A stretch of DNA of 64,000 nt from Porphyromonadaceae bacterium UBA7087 (GCA_002493515.1 DKYZ01000056.1:3271-67270), one strand, 5' to 3'; counted from the first letter of the stretch, positions 9,594-18,641 are shown. The notes: generated by a model from the sequence alone, not told the origin. Numbers and translations: made by a program.

Positions 9594-9977
9594 TTACTTT
9601 CTCGGTTCATCCCTAAGTCTGACCAGATAATCGATGTCGAGACCGGTTATTTTCGATATGAAACCGAGATCCAGATCCTTTTCTGCAAGAAGAGAACGTG
9701 CCATCTTGTCGCGCTCTTCCGCTCTTCCTTCCGCTCTTCCTCTTGCAAGACCTTTGGAAGTGCCTTCCTCAAACGATTTGTCTTTGGCATATTGTATTTC
9801 CAGGTCAATATCGTTGAGCCGTTGGAGGGATTGGCTGTAAGCAACAACATCTTCAGCGCACATCATATCGGTAGCGGCGGCGTCAAACAGGTATTTGAAC
9901 TCGCCGTCATTATATTCTTTGCAATTTTTATCCATGAATGGGGTCAGCTTTATGGGCGGTATCACAGGCGGTTTCAT
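9594..9977 (-). pseudogene. C-terminal remnant of a PD-(D/E)XK nuclease family (Rpn-like) transposase protein
   Basis: A 127-residue frame matching only the C-terminal part of the Rpn/PDDEXK-family nucleases common in Bacteroidota, which are about 290-310 residues long. Seen: a helical segment ending LNDIDLEIQYAKDKS, then the diagnostic repetitive tail GLARGRAEGRAEERDKMA (lengthened by a 12-base repeat in the DNA), and a final ISKITGLDIDYLVRLRD helix. The nuclease core with its Asp and Glu-x-Lys residues is missing and the N-terminus (MKPPVIPPIKLTPF) looks unrelated. A -7 box lies upstream, so it may still be transcribed. It could instead be a small functional protein derived from the family. 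Confidence 0.6.
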
Positions 9978-9996
9978 AGGGTAGAGGATATTTTTG

Positions 9997-10005
9997 CCAA
10001 AGTTA
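9997..10005 (-). promoter_or_regulatory. -7 box for the nuclease remnant
   Basis: The minus strand reads TAACTTTGG, matching TAnnTTTG, 20 bases before the start codon at 9977. A loose inverted repeat (TAGTGAA, four bases, TTCCGAA) at 10004-10021 adjoins it. Confidence 0.35.
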
Positions 10006-10038
10006 GTGAAAAAATTCCGAAAAGAATATAAAATAGGC

Positions 10039-12162
10039 TTATTTTTCCGGAATTACGGTTAAGACACGGGGAATGAGCATTCTGGTGATGTCACCGAATC
10101 TCACTCTATATGCCTTTGAAGCCGCGTCATACGCCTCCACTATGCCGGTGCCGAAAACTTTGTGGCTGACAGACGTGCCGTTTGCAAGCGGGGCGTCGAC
10201 ATTCTCATACACCTCCGAATTCAGCGTCGCCACAAGATTGCGTGTGCCCTCCCTGAGTGCCGGATCAGGATTCCCCTCTGTCTCAAGATAACATTCCGGA
10301 ACCTCCGATATGAATCTCGACGGATATTTCAGGGCGCCGTTGTCATTGAGATAGCCCTCCGATTCGGAAAGATAGAGCATATCGCGGGCGCGCGTGACAG
10401 CAACATACATAAGGCGCCTTTCCTCCTCCTCCCCATCCTTTCGACGCTCCCTTATAGAACGATGGTTGGGGAATATTCCCTCTGTCAGTCCTATTACAAA
10501 CACAGTAGGAAACTCAAGACCCTTCGACTGATGTATTGTCATCAGTCTTGTCTTCTCGGCATCCGGCTCACGGTCCACATTTGTGTAGAGCGCGATTTCC
10601 TGAAGATACGAGTCAAGTCCCATGTCGGCCTCGTCCATCTTTGTAGCCTCGAATTCTTTCATGGCATTAAGGAGCTCCGCTATATTTTCCAGACGCTCCT
10701 CCTGCTCATCCGTACGGTAGAGGTCAGACAGACCGGATTCTGTCATGAGCCAGTCGGTAAGGTCAGACACTCCCTTCATGGACACTCTCTCGCGTGCGGA
10801 ATCTATCAGAGACACAAACGACAGCAATGCGGGTCGTCTGAACCGTTTGTCTCCGATATGATCCCTGAGGGCTCCCATCAGCGAGCGTCCCTCTTCCAGA
10901 GCCAGTGATTCCAGTGCCTTCATCGAAGCCTCGCCAAACTTGCGCGACGGAAGGTTGATGATACGCCGGAAAGCCATATCATCGTCATCGCTTGATATAA
11001 GCCTGAGATATGAGATGACATCCTTTATCTCCTTACGCTCGAAAAATCTGACGCCTCCCCACACCGAATATGGAATCTGCTGTTTCAACAATGCCTGCTC
11101 AACAGTACGCGACAGGAACGATGAACGGTATAATATGGCGAAGTCGCTGTATTTCATCCCTTTGCCAACTCCTTCCGCTATACGCGACGCTATCATTGCC
11201 GCCTCTTCCTTTTCCGATTTGGCGTGATGATAGACCGGAAGACGTTCATTGAGCCGTCTTGTGAAAAGTTCCTTCTTTACGCGGTTGGTATTGTTGGCTA
11301 TGATGAAATTAGCCACGTCAAGCACATCGGGAGTTGACCGGTAATTCTCATTCAGTATTATATCGGTCTTTGCCTTGAACTCGACAAAAATCTTTGGATT
11401 TCCGCCTCTCCATTCATAAATCGCCTGGTCGGGATCGCCTACTACGAAGAGATTGCCATGCTTCTCGCTCAATGCGTGAAGCAGTTTCCAGTCATCCCCG
11501 CTCAGGTCCTGCACCTCATCCACCATCAGGTAGTTGAGTTTGTCGGTCCAGTATTCCCTTGCGTCTTTGAAATGGTTGAGTATATACAGCGTGAAATACA
11601 CCAGATCGTCGTAGTCAAGGGCATACTGCTTAAGCTGAAGACGTATGTATCTCACCGTTGCGTCGGGACATTGGGGAGAGGCTGCCGGGAGCAGATGCCC
11701 CTGTATGTATGCGTTTATGTCATATCCCTTATATGCCGCCACTCCTTTGAGGAACCTTTCCGCCGTGGTTTTCTTACGGTCTATCCCGAACTCCTGCATC
11801 GCCTGCTTGGCAAGGCTTTTGGCATCCTCCTCATCGATGATGAGGAAATTCTTCGGATAGCCTATGCGGTATATCTCACGGCGCAGGAATTTCACGCAAA
11901 AGCTATGGATGGTGCATATGAAATCATTGACGCTGCCGCGGTCTACCATCGTGGATATCCTGCGTTTCATCTCCTGAGCCGCCTTGTTGGTGAATGTCAG
12001 GCACAGAATGTTGCCGGGTGATATTCCAACCTCGTTTACGAGAAAGGCGAAACGGTGGGCAAGGACGCGTGTCTTTCCGCTTCCGGCCCCGGCCACGACC
12101 CTTACTCTGCCTTCGGTGGACTCCACCGCCTTCTGCTGCTGTCTGTTAAGCGAAACGTCCAT
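10039..12162 (-). CDS. UvrD/Rep/PcrA-type superfamily 1 DNA helicase
   Basis: A 707-residue ATP-dependent 3'-5' DNA helicase, likely serving repair or replication restart. Motifs in order: QQQKAV (Q motif), GAGSGKT (Walker A, 25-31), LTFTNKAAQEMKRR (motif Ia), the Walker B variant DEVQD (usually DEFQD or DEYQD), GDPDQAIYEWRG (motif III), LNENYRS (motif IV), TIHQSKGLEFPTVFVIG (motif V) and RLMYVAVTRARD (motif VI). A small C-terminal domain (about 650-700) resembles the Tudor-like tail of PcrA/UvrD. It is the last gene of the porU-rex-porV cluster, 42 bases after ispF. Which of UvrD, Rep or PcrA it corresponds to cannot be decided here. Confidence 0.93.
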   Translation of the reverse strand: MDVSLNRQQQKAVESTEGRVRVVAGAGSGKTRVLAHRFAFLVNEVGISPGNILCLTFTNKAAQEMKRRISTMVDRGSVNDFICTIHSFCVKFLRREIYRIGYPKNFLIIDEEDAKSLAKQAMQEFGIDRKKTTAERFLKGVAAYKGYDINAYIQGHLLPAASPQCPDATVRYIRLQLKQYALDYDDLVYFTLYILNHFKDAREYWTDKLNYLMVDEVQDLSGDDWKLLHALSEKHGNLFVVGDPDQAIYEWRGGNPKIFVEFKAKTDIILNENYRSTPDVLDVANFIIANNTNRVKKELFTRRLNERLPVYHHAKSEKEEAAMIASRIAEGVGKGMKYSDFAILYRSSFLSRTVEQALLKQQIPYSVWGGVRFFERKEIKDVISYLRLISSDDDDMAFRRIINLPSRKFGEASMKALESLALEEGRSLMGALRDHIGDKRFRRPALLSFVSLIDSARERVSMKGVSDLTDWLMTESGLSDLYRTDEQEERLENIAELLNAMKEFEATKMDEADMGLDSYLQEIALYTNVDREPDAEKTRLMTIHQSKGLEFPTVFVIGLTEGIFPNHRSIRERRKDGEEEERRLMYVAVTRARDMLYLSESEGYLNDNGALKYPSRFISEVPECYLETEGNPDPALREGTRNLVATLNSEVYENVDAPLANGTSVSHKVFGTGIVEAYDAASKAYRVRFGDITRMLIPRVLTVIPEK

Positions 12163-12204
12163 ACCGGTATCGGTTTGGGAATCCTGTCAGTCAGGTGAAT
12201 TACA

Positions 12205-12681
12205 TCATTTGTATAGCGACGCCACGGCCATGGAGGCTATTCCCTCCTTGCGGCCTGTGAAGCCGAGACGTTCAGTGGTAGTGGCCTTTATCGACACGCA
12301 GTCGCGGTCTATACCGATGATTCCGGCCACACAGTCGAGCATCTGCTCCACATAAGGATTTATCTTGGGAGCCTCAGCCATGATGGTGACATCCACATTG
12401 CCGACCATCCAGCCTTTTTCTCCGACCAGCCGGCATACCTCGGCAAGAAGACGCTTGCTGTCGGCTCCTTTGTAAGCAGGGTCGGTGTCGGGGAAGTGAT
12501 AACCTATGTCGCGAAGGGCGGCAGCCCCCAGGATAGCGTCACACAGTGCATGCAGGGCCACGTCGGCGTCACTGTGGCCGAGCAATCCCTCGCTATGCTC
12601 CAGGCGTATGCCGCACAGCCATAATTCACGTCCCGCAACAAGACGGTGTACGTCAAATCCCTGTCCTATTCTGAAATTCAT
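12205..12681 (-). CDS. ispF: 2-C-methyl-D-erythritol 2,4-cyclodiphosphate synthase (IspF)
   Basis: Converts CDP-methylerythritol 2-phosphate to the 2,4-cyclodiphosphate with release of CMP, in the MEP isoprenoid pathway. The 158-residue length is typical. Zinc ligands are visible as Asp10 and His12 in GQGFDVH and His44 in LGHSDADVALHA; the substrate loop DIGYHFPDTD and the C-terminal TTTERLGFTGRKEGI segment are present. It lies 43 bases downstream of porV and 42 bases upstream of the helicase gene. From memory, ispF also follows porU-porV in Porphyromonas gingivalis, so the linkage is likely ancient. Confidence 0.97.
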   Translation of the reverse strand: MNFRIGQGFDVHRLVAGRELWLCGIRLEHSEGLLGHSDADVALHALCDAILGAAALRDIGYHFPDTDPAYKGADSKRLLAEVCRLVGEKGWMVGNVDVTIMAEAPKINPYVEQMLDCVAGIIGIDRDCVSIKATTTERLGFTGRKEGIASMAVASLYK

Positions 12682-12724
12682 CTCTTTTTGGTTTTTAGTC
12701 GTAGGGTGAATTGCTCGCTCGGCC

Positions 12725-13954
12725 TTATCTGCGTCTTTTCCCGAGAAGGTCTCTCAGGCCATCCATGTCGAATGTAAGCGTGAAACGCAATGTCTGGTCG
12801 AGAGGCGAGCTCTGGGCCGTGGCAAGCATATAGGAGGCGTCGAGCTGCACCACATTGAGCGAGAATCCGGCTCCGAACGCGAAATAGGAGCGTCCGCCCT
12901 TGTTGGCGTTCTCGTAATTGTATCCGGCGCGAACAAAGAACTGCTGGTTGTAGGCATACTCAGCTCCGAACGATACATTGATTTCCTGGAGCTCCTCCTT
13001 GAATCCGCCCGGAGCGTCGGTGAAACTCTTGAATATTCCTGTGAAAGGCGACATTGTCTCCCATTTCTCGACTGCATCGTCATATTCCTGCTGTCCCTCG
13101 GCCGTGCTTGTGTCGTAATCACGTTCCCTTGGCTTGGTCGGCACGAGAAGCTTGTTCAGGTCGAGCCCGAACGACAATGTGTTATAGTCGGCAAGAGGGA
13201 ACATGAACTGGGCGCCGAGTTTAAGGTTGGTCGGCAGGAAGGCATAGTTCTCTCCATGGTCATAGCTGACTTTCGTACCGATGTTGGATATGTTGAAACC
13301 CCAAGAGAACTGGCATTCGTTACGTCCGACCATGGGATATGTGACATAATAACCGGAGATGTCGGCACTGAAAGCGCTTGCCGCAGTATTGGATTCGCCG
13401 GTATAGGCGTCGTCATACGACAGGTCGGAAAGAATATATCTCAGCACGACTCCCATTGAGAATTTCTCTGAGAGCTTGCGGCTGTAGCCGAGGTCCAGGG
13501 CAAATTCGTAAGGGTTGATCGTCTGCATTGCGGCGTCGGAGCCTGTGTCGTCGAGGGTCACCTCTCCAAGGGAGAAGTATCTCAGCGAGGCGCTCAGGGC
13601 CTGGTTGTCGTTGCTTCCGAGTTTCCAGTATCCGGCGAGATTTGCAAGAAAAATATCGTTGACTATTTTTCTCAACCAGGGTGTATAGGACAGGGAAAGA
13701 CCTCCTGTGCTGTATCCGAACGCATATTTCGCAGGATTCCAGTACTGGGAGTTCATGTCCGGATCTGTGGCCGCCCCGAGGTTTCCGAGGCTTGAGCCGC
13801 GTGCGTCTGGGGCGATGCTGAGTGTCGTGACTCCCGTGTTGACCGGGTTGAACTCGTTGTCCTTGATGTCGTTCTCGGCAAAGGCCCCGAGCGGGCAGAG
13901 CAAAAGCGTGCCTCCGGCGGCGAATTTTAAGATATGGTTGTGATTGAATGTCAT
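12725..13954 (-). CDS. porV: Type IX secretion system outer-membrane protein PorV
   Basis: A 14-stranded FadL-like outer-membrane barrel that shuttles T9SS cargo from the translocon to the PorU sortase. The 409-residue protein has a signal peptide cut near Ala-Phe-Ala (about residue 26), then the family signature: ARGSSLGNLGAATDPDMNSQ and WNPAKYAF near 50-80, followed by SLSYTPWLRKIVNDI. The rest shows regular beta-strand alternation to a C-terminal strand before a basic tail. A 119-base gap separates it from the upstream C25 gene; that gap carries a near-consensus -7 box and a short palindrome, so porV may have its own promoter as well as read-through. It lies in one cluster with two PorU-like genes. 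Confidence 0.93.
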   Translation of the reverse strand: MTFNHNHILKFAAGGTLLLCPLGAFAENDIKDNEFNPVNTGVTTLSIAPDARGSSLGNLGAATDPDMNSQYWNPAKYAFGYSTGGLSLSYTPWLRKIVNDIFLANLAGYWKLGSNDNQALSASLRYFSLGEVTLDDTGSDAAMQTINPYEFALDLGYSRKLSEKFSMGVVLRYILSDLSYDDAYTGESNTAASAFSADISGYYVTYPMVGRNECQFSWGFNISNIGTKVSYDHGENYAFLPTNLKLGAQFMFPLADYNTLSFGLDLNKLLVPTKPRERDYDTSTAEGQQEYDDAVEKWETMSPFTGIFKSFTDAPGGFKEELQEINVSFGAEYAYNQQFFVRAGYNYENANKGGRSYFAFGAGFSLNVVQLDASYMLATAQSSPLDQTLRFTLTFDMDGLRDLLGKRRR

Positions 13955-14004
13955 TTGCGATATTTATGCAGATTCAATTGATAAAATGAAGACCGTGGTT
14001 ATCC

Positions 14005-14017
14005 GACATATCATGTC
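14005..14017. promoter_or_regulatory. Short palindrome in the porV leader (candidate operator)
   Basis: GACAT, three bases, ATGTC form perfect inverted arms. It sits just downstream of a near-consensus minus-strand -7 box (GACCTTTGC, 14024-14032) and 51 bases before the porV start. It does not resemble the Rex operator TTGTGAAnnnnTTCACAA. Function unknown. Confidence 0.25.
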
Positions 14018-14073
14018 TGTAATGCAAAGGTCTCTGAATATAAAAACTGAAATAAGATGCGATTATTGCCTCG

Positions 14074-17000
14074 TCAAATCACGGGAACGTATATAAGACG
14101 CGACTGCGACTTGTCGGTGGCCTGCCCTGTCTCCGCGATGTAGGCCCTGTATAATCCCGGCGACACGGTCTGGCCGTTTTTATCCTTGCGGTCCCATTGG
14201 CAGGAGTCGCCGTCGAACCTTGCGGAGAAGATCTCTTTACCCATGCTGTCGATGATTCTAAGCTCGGGATTGCGGGCCGTCCCGTGTATGAGAAACTCCA
14301 TGCTGTCCTCAACCGCCTTTTCCGCCATATGCAGGGTGAACGATCCGTAGGCGCTCTCCCCTGTGGAGAAGGATACCTCTCCCATGGCAGTGTTGCCGTA
14401 TATGTCGGCTATCTTCACCAGTGCGGAGTGGGTGCCTTCGGCAAGATCCGGCAGTGCGATCTCGCGCACAGCTCTTGAGGAGCCTTCGCTGAATCTTGGA
14501 GCCGCGTTGGAGAGCGGCAGCAGCCGGCCGTCGACCCTGAGCTCGAATCCGGGATTGAGGCTGCCTGACGAATTGCCAATGGCCGTGTCGTCGCTGGCTG
14601 TTACTGTCAGTATATTGGTCATGACGTCATAATCCATTGATTCAATCACCGGCGGTCTCCTGTCCTCCGGAATCTCCTTGTCCGGAGCCGTCAGCCTGCT
14701 CGTGAACGATCCGGCGGAGGAGATTTTCCTGTTTTCGTCGTAGGCGCAAAGATAGACCTTGACCTCCTGCCCGTTCCATTTTTCCATTTGCGTGGGAAGA
14801 TAGACCTTGGCCTCAAGCCTGCCGTCGCTCACTTCTCCCGATCCTACGGCCACTACGTCGTCGGCATATGTGACGGTGATTCTCTTATTGGGGTCTTTGC
14901 CGTCGTTTGTCTCATAATCGGCCGATACCTCCTGATATGATGGAGACGTGACTTTTACCGCCACGTGTCCGCTGAAACCGGAATCCAGGTCTCCTGTAGG
15001 AGTCATCACGTTCCCGCTCAGTGTAAGCTCGTTGCCGGCAGAGACTGTGGAAGGAGCCTGTGTTACTGAGATTTCCGAGTAGACCGTAGGCAGTCTGAGA
15101 GCCGGATCGCACATCAGATGGTAGGCAAGCTCGTTCTTGTAGGTAGACTTTGTCTTGGTGACGGCATATACCTCTCCGATGGTCGGAGCTACTCCGGGTT
15201 GCGGGGAGAGGTTGGCTGAATATAGGTTGGTGAAGAAAGACGTGACCATATCCATATTCTGCCCTGACCAGCTTGAACGGGTCGACAGCAGGGAGCCTAT
15301 GAGTCCGTAAGGGGTCGAGACCACCAACTCTTCTCCCAGTCCACGTTGGCCGCGGTCGAAATTGGTGATGTCGCAGGCTGCGAATATCATGAATGGGAGT
15401 GTCGTGTTGCGGAGTTTGAAGATATCGCCTGAAGAGAAGAAGCACTCCTTTCCGAGCATCACTGAGGAGCCATGTCCGATATAAATGCCGAGATTCTTGC
15501 CCGAATTTATATAATCGATCATTTTAGTGCGCCCGCGCTCCTTGCCGTATGCGTCGATGGCGAGGGTGGAGCATATTGAATTGCCTCCGCTAAGGGTCTC
15601 GATAAGCTCGGTAAGCTTTATGGCCTGTTTGTCGTGGGTGTGGGAGTCGCCGACGCCACCGACGCTAAGGAACTCGTTGAGAGTGTATGAATGGTTGGTG
15701 TAGTCGAGATATTTCTTTATCTTCTCCACCATTGCGAACGCCTCCTTCTCGTTGTTGACGGGGAGAATGCCGAGCCCCACCTGCATGTTGGCTGTGTTGA
15801 GTTGTGCCGGATTCACATAATCATCCATGAAGCCGGCGAAATCGTTGGAGTTCATCGCCCCTTTCACTGCGTGGATCTCGTCATCCTGCAGCGCAATGGC
15901 AGTCCCCTCTCTGGGTTCCTGTGAGGTTATTCCCCTTATGTCGCCCGATAATGGAGCGAGGATAAGGACGTTTCTCAGGGGCCGGTCGGTGTTGTCATAG
16001 AGTATCCGTGCGGCGCATCGGTATGCCATGGGAGAGGGCATGCAGGAACTGAACTCATCGTATAGCTCCTCGATTTCAGCTATGGCTACGTTGATTCCGT
16101 CATAACTCCCGTGAAGGGACGCGAGCTCTTTTGCGGCATCTGAAAGGTCTTTGTTGGTTATTATGAGCAGTTCGGCGCCATTGGCCCATCTTTCCCTGAG
16201 GCGCGGTGAGCTTATCGGGGAATATGAAATCGGCGACATTTGTTTGCGCGAAAGGTCGGCAGTCAGATATAATGCAGTCTCGATATCTGATTTGACGCTG
16301 CAGAATGTCTTGCCCTCAGATGCGTCGCCAGACGCGACTACGACCGGGTTGCGTGGGTCTGTGACGTCCAGTACAAGTGATTTGCCGTCATAGTCGATTC
16401 TGTATTCCTTCGATGGTTCAAGATGAAAGCCTATGCGGTTCTGCGCGTTTGAGTCGGAGAACGAGAACAGTGACTCCGTGTTCATGGGATAGGAGAGAAG
16501 CCAGTAGTCAAGATTGGCATAGTCTATCTGGGTGTCGTCCGATCTGAAATCGACGAATACCTTGCCTTTGTCACCCTTCAGCAGGCAGTTGGTGGCGAAA
16601 GCCCTGCGGGTAGTTACATTTGCCGAGGATGATTTGATTATGTTCAGAGTGCCTTCGGTGGCGTCCCCCTCGATGCCGAACATCACTTTCCCGTTGATGG
16701 AGTTGTCGGCATAGAACACGCATTCCAGCACCCCGGGTGCCTGCATCGCTCCCGGAGCTGTCACGTCCCAGCTCTGCCTCGACGGGTTGCCGAGGGTGAA
16801 ACTCTCTCCCCAGAATATGTTTCCCGACATTGTGCAGTTCTGGCTAAGGTCAATGTCATGGCAGACATATCCGATGCCGCTGTCGAGTCTGGGTGACTGC
16901 CCGGAGGCATCGGTCGCGGATTTATCCGGCATCTCCTTCAGTGCCCATCCGGCGTCGCTGAGTATATATACGGAATTTCTTGAATAGAGGTTGTCCTCCT

Positions 17001-17385
17001 TCTTTCGAAACGCTGCCCCCATGGGCGAGTTGCCGTCATATTCGAGCGAGAATCTCTTTGTGCCTGTGGCATAGAAATAGAGTTTGTTGCCCGCATGCCT
17101 CACGGCCACGGGAGGCGGTGTGGCTTGCAGCAACGGAGACCCTGACGGGTCGGTAAAATTCATAGGCATCATCTCTCCCCCGTAGCCGGCTACCCCGACC
17201 TTGGCGGGATCGGAAAAACCGAGTTCCTTCAGTTTCTCATAATCTATTTCATAAAGGCCCTCTCCGTCGAGTTCGATCTTGACGGCTGTCTCCCCCTCTT
17301 TCAGGGAGAGGGAGGGTATGTTTGTGGCCGCAGTTGCGGTAAGGGAGCAGGCGATCAATGCGAAGGTTATATTCCGAAAGGTCAT
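14074..17385 (-). CDS. PorU-like C25 family peptidase (second copy, divergent)
   Basis: A 1103-residue exported protein of the T9SS sortase/gingipain group. Signal peptide to about residue 20. The N-terminal half (about 25-390) shows the PorU layout, including VAGYGGEMMP and LYFYATGTKRFSLEYD, which correspond to the GYGG and YFYGxGxxRW segments of PorU. The C25 domain (about 405-760) has the catalytic pair His638 in YIGHGS and Cys671 in FAACDITNFD. The C-terminus (about 1030-1103) is a beta-rich region ending WDRKDKNGQTVSPGLYRAYI, like the FlgD-type/CTD fold in PorU. Compared with the copy at 18.6-22.1 kb, the segment after the cysteine is less canonical, but this copy is the one next to porV. 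Either could be the true sortase. Confidence 0.8.
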   Translation of the reverse strand: MTFRNITFALIACSLTATAATNIPSLSLKEGETAVKIELDGEGLYEIDYEKLKELGFSDPAKVGVAGYGGEMMPMNFTDPSGSPLLQATPPPVAVRHAGNKLYFYATGTKRFSLEYDGNSPMGAAFRKKEDNLYSRNSVYILSDAGWALKEMPDKSATDASGQSPRLDSGIGYVCHDIDLSQNCTMSGNIFWGESFTLGNPSRQSWDVTAPGAMQAPGVLECVFYADNSINGKVMFGIEGDATEGTLNIIKSSSANVTTRRAFATNCLLKGDKGKVFVDFRSDDTQIDYANLDYWLLSYPMNTESLFSFSDSNAQNRIGFHLEPSKEYRIDYDGKSLVLDVTDPRNPVVVASGDASEGKTFCSVKSDIETALYLTADLSRKQMSPISYSPISSPRLRERWANGAELLIITNKDLSDAAKELASLHGSYDGINVAIAEIEELYDEFSSCMPSPMAYRCAARILYDNTDRPLRNVLILAPLSGDIRGITSQEPREGTAIALQDDEIHAVKGAMNSNDFAGFMDDYVNPAQLNTANMQVGLGILPVNNEKEAFAMVEKIKKYLDYTNHSYTLNEFLSVGGVGDSHTHDKQAIKLTELIETLSGGNSICSTLAIDAYGKERGRTKMIDYINSGKNLGIYIGHGSSVMLGKECFFSSGDIFKLRNTTLPFMIFAACDITNFDRGQRGLGEELVVSTPYGLIGSLLSTRSSWSGQNMDMVTSFFTNLYSANLSPQPGVAPTIGEVYAVTKTKSTYKNELAYHLMCDPALRLPTVYSEISVTQAPSTVSAGNELTLSGNVMTPTGDLDSGFSGHVAVKVTSPSYQEVSADYETNDGKDPNKRITVTYADDVVAVGSGEVSDGRLEAKVYLPTQMEKWNGQEVKVYLCAYDENRKISSAGSFTSRLTAPDKEIPEDRRPPVIESMDYDVMTNILTVTASDDTAIGNSSGSLNPGFELRVDGRLLPLSNAAPRFSEGSSRAVREIALPDLAEGTHSALVKIADIYGNTAMGEVSFSTGESAYGSFTLHMAEKAVEDSMEFLIHGTARNPELRIIDSMGKEIFSARFDGDSCQWDRKDKNGQTVSPGLYRAYIAETGQATDKSQSRLIYVPVI

Positions 17386-17397
17386 GTTCGTAAAGGG

Positions 17398-17997
17398 TTA
17401 TCTTATGGGTGTGGTGAGGATGATATCGTTTTCGTTTGTGGTTATCTCCAGGAGATGTCCCGGAGTCAGCTGCGTCTGCGCCGGAGAGAGGGCGCAGAGC
17501 ACGAGGTCTCCCGTCTTTATGGTGTTTTCGCTCGAGGCGTATGCTATTGATTCGTTGATTGATGTCGTCATTTCCGTATGTCTCCATACAGCCTTGACTT
17601 CGCCGTCGAGTTTGAGGAGGAGGTCGGGAATCACCGGATTTCCGCCGGCATCAGAATCTGCCACCCGCATGAAGTCGCCTGCAATCAGCGAACGGTCGAA
17701 CGCTATCGCGCTGTCCCAGGGGAGCCCCTGGCTGCGGAGGCTTTGCAGCATTCCGTTAGCCCGTATGGATATCGCGGCTGTCCATTCGGAGTAATACCGC
17801 GGAGCGAATCTGGGGGCTACGTTCTTTCCCAGCCTGTTAATCCTTAGGGCTACCGACAAGCGGGCGGTGAAGCAGGGGTCGAAATCAGGCACGAAGAACG
17901 GACGTTCGGAATAGAGCAGAGTGGAGTCAGGCAGCACACTCATGCATTTCGGAATGCCGCAGCCTGCATAATTCCCCTCCATACATAAAATCTTCAT
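17398..17997 (-). CDS. Fumarylacetoacetate hydrolase-like protein lacking the metal-binding residues
   Basis: From the ATG at 17997 the protein has 199 residues and follows the length and order of small Bacteroidota FAH-family hydrolases: MKILCMEGNYAG, RPFFVPDF, INRLGKNVAPRFAPRYY, the SQGLPWDSAIAFDRS segment, then an SINESIAYAS motif and an IKTGDLVL/TPGHLLEI C-terminus. The residues that bind Mg2+ or Mn2+ in active members are missing: the expected Glu-x-Glu reads FTARL (43-47) and the expected Asp of the FTARDxQ segment reads SIRANGM (77-83). It is therefore probably not a hydrolase. The frame is open further upstream, but that part overlaps rex. Its ATG overlaps the rex stop (ATGA) and it ends 12 bases before the PorU-like gene. 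Confidence 0.7.
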   Translation of the reverse strand: MKILCMEGNYAGCGIPKCMSVLPDSTLLYSERPFFVPDFDPCFTARLSVALRINRLGKNVAPRFAPRYYSEWTAAISIRANGMLQSLRSQGLPWDSAIAFDRSLIAGDFMRVADSDAGGNPVIPDLLLKLDGEVKAVWRHTEMTTSINESIAYASSENTIKTGDLVLCALSPAQTQLTPGHLLEITTNENDIILTTPIR

Positions 17998-18635
17998 TTT
18001 GAAATTGCGTTTAGGCGGTTGTAAATCAGAGCGAGATGAGCGTAGATGGATGTGTTGGCCATTACTATGTCCTGCGCTACCTTCACCCGGTAGGGGGTGA
18101 AGTTCCATATGGCCTTTACTCCGGCGGCGATGGCTATGTCGGCGCATTCCTGGGCACATTCGGGCGGCACGGTGATTATCCCTATCGAGGCTGGATTGCT
18201 GTCCATTATGTCGTAGATGTCGTCGATATGATGGATCGTTACCCCCGAGATGCCGCTTCCGGTCTTTTCAGGAGCTATGTCGAATCCGGCCACTATCCGG
18301 AGGCCGTATTCGGAAAGCCCCGAATCCCTGATCAGCGCCTGTCCCAGGCTTCCGCACCCTATGACGTAGGCGTTATGGGTGGAGTGGAAGCCGAGAAAGT
18401 CGCCGAGGGCTTCTTTAAGGAGATTCACCTCGTAGCCGATGCGCGTCTTTCCTTTTATGTCGAGCAGCGACAGGTCTTTGGCTATCTGCGAGGCGTCGAC
18501 ATTGAGCGCACGCGAGATCTGGGTGGAGGATACGTATTCCATACCCTGCGTCTGGAGTATGTCGACATACGCGAGATACCATGGCAGACGCCTCAGCGAC
18601 GGTTCCGGGAGAATAGGCGTTTCAGAGGTTGTCAT
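17994..18635 (-). CDS. rex: Redox-sensing transcriptional repressor Rex
   Basis: Senses the NADH/NAD+ ratio and represses fermentation and respiration genes when NADH is low. The 213-residue length is normal. An N-terminal winged-helix domain (about 13-85) contains LPWYLAYVDILQ, VSSTQISRALNVDASQIAKDLS and GKTRIGYEV. A Rossmann fold follows with the NAD-binding GCGSLG (93-98), and the C-terminal swapped helix reads IYAHLALIYNRLNAI. It lies between two PorU-like protease genes: its start is 6 bases after porU and its stop overlaps the FAH-like start. No clear canonical Rex operator was found in the promoters inspected, so autoregulation is not shown. Confidence 0.95.
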   Translation of the reverse strand: MTTSETPILPEPSLRRLPWYLAYVDILQTQGMEYVSSTQISRALNVDASQIAKDLSLLDIKGKTRIGYEVNLLKEALGDFLGFHSTHNAYVIGCGSLGQALIRDSGLSEYGLRIVAGFDIAPEKTGSGISGVTIHHIDDIYDIMDSNPASIGIITVPPECAQECADIAIAAGVKAIWNFTPYRVKVAQDIVMANTSIYAHLALIYNRLNAISK

Positions 18636-18641
18636 ATTCTG

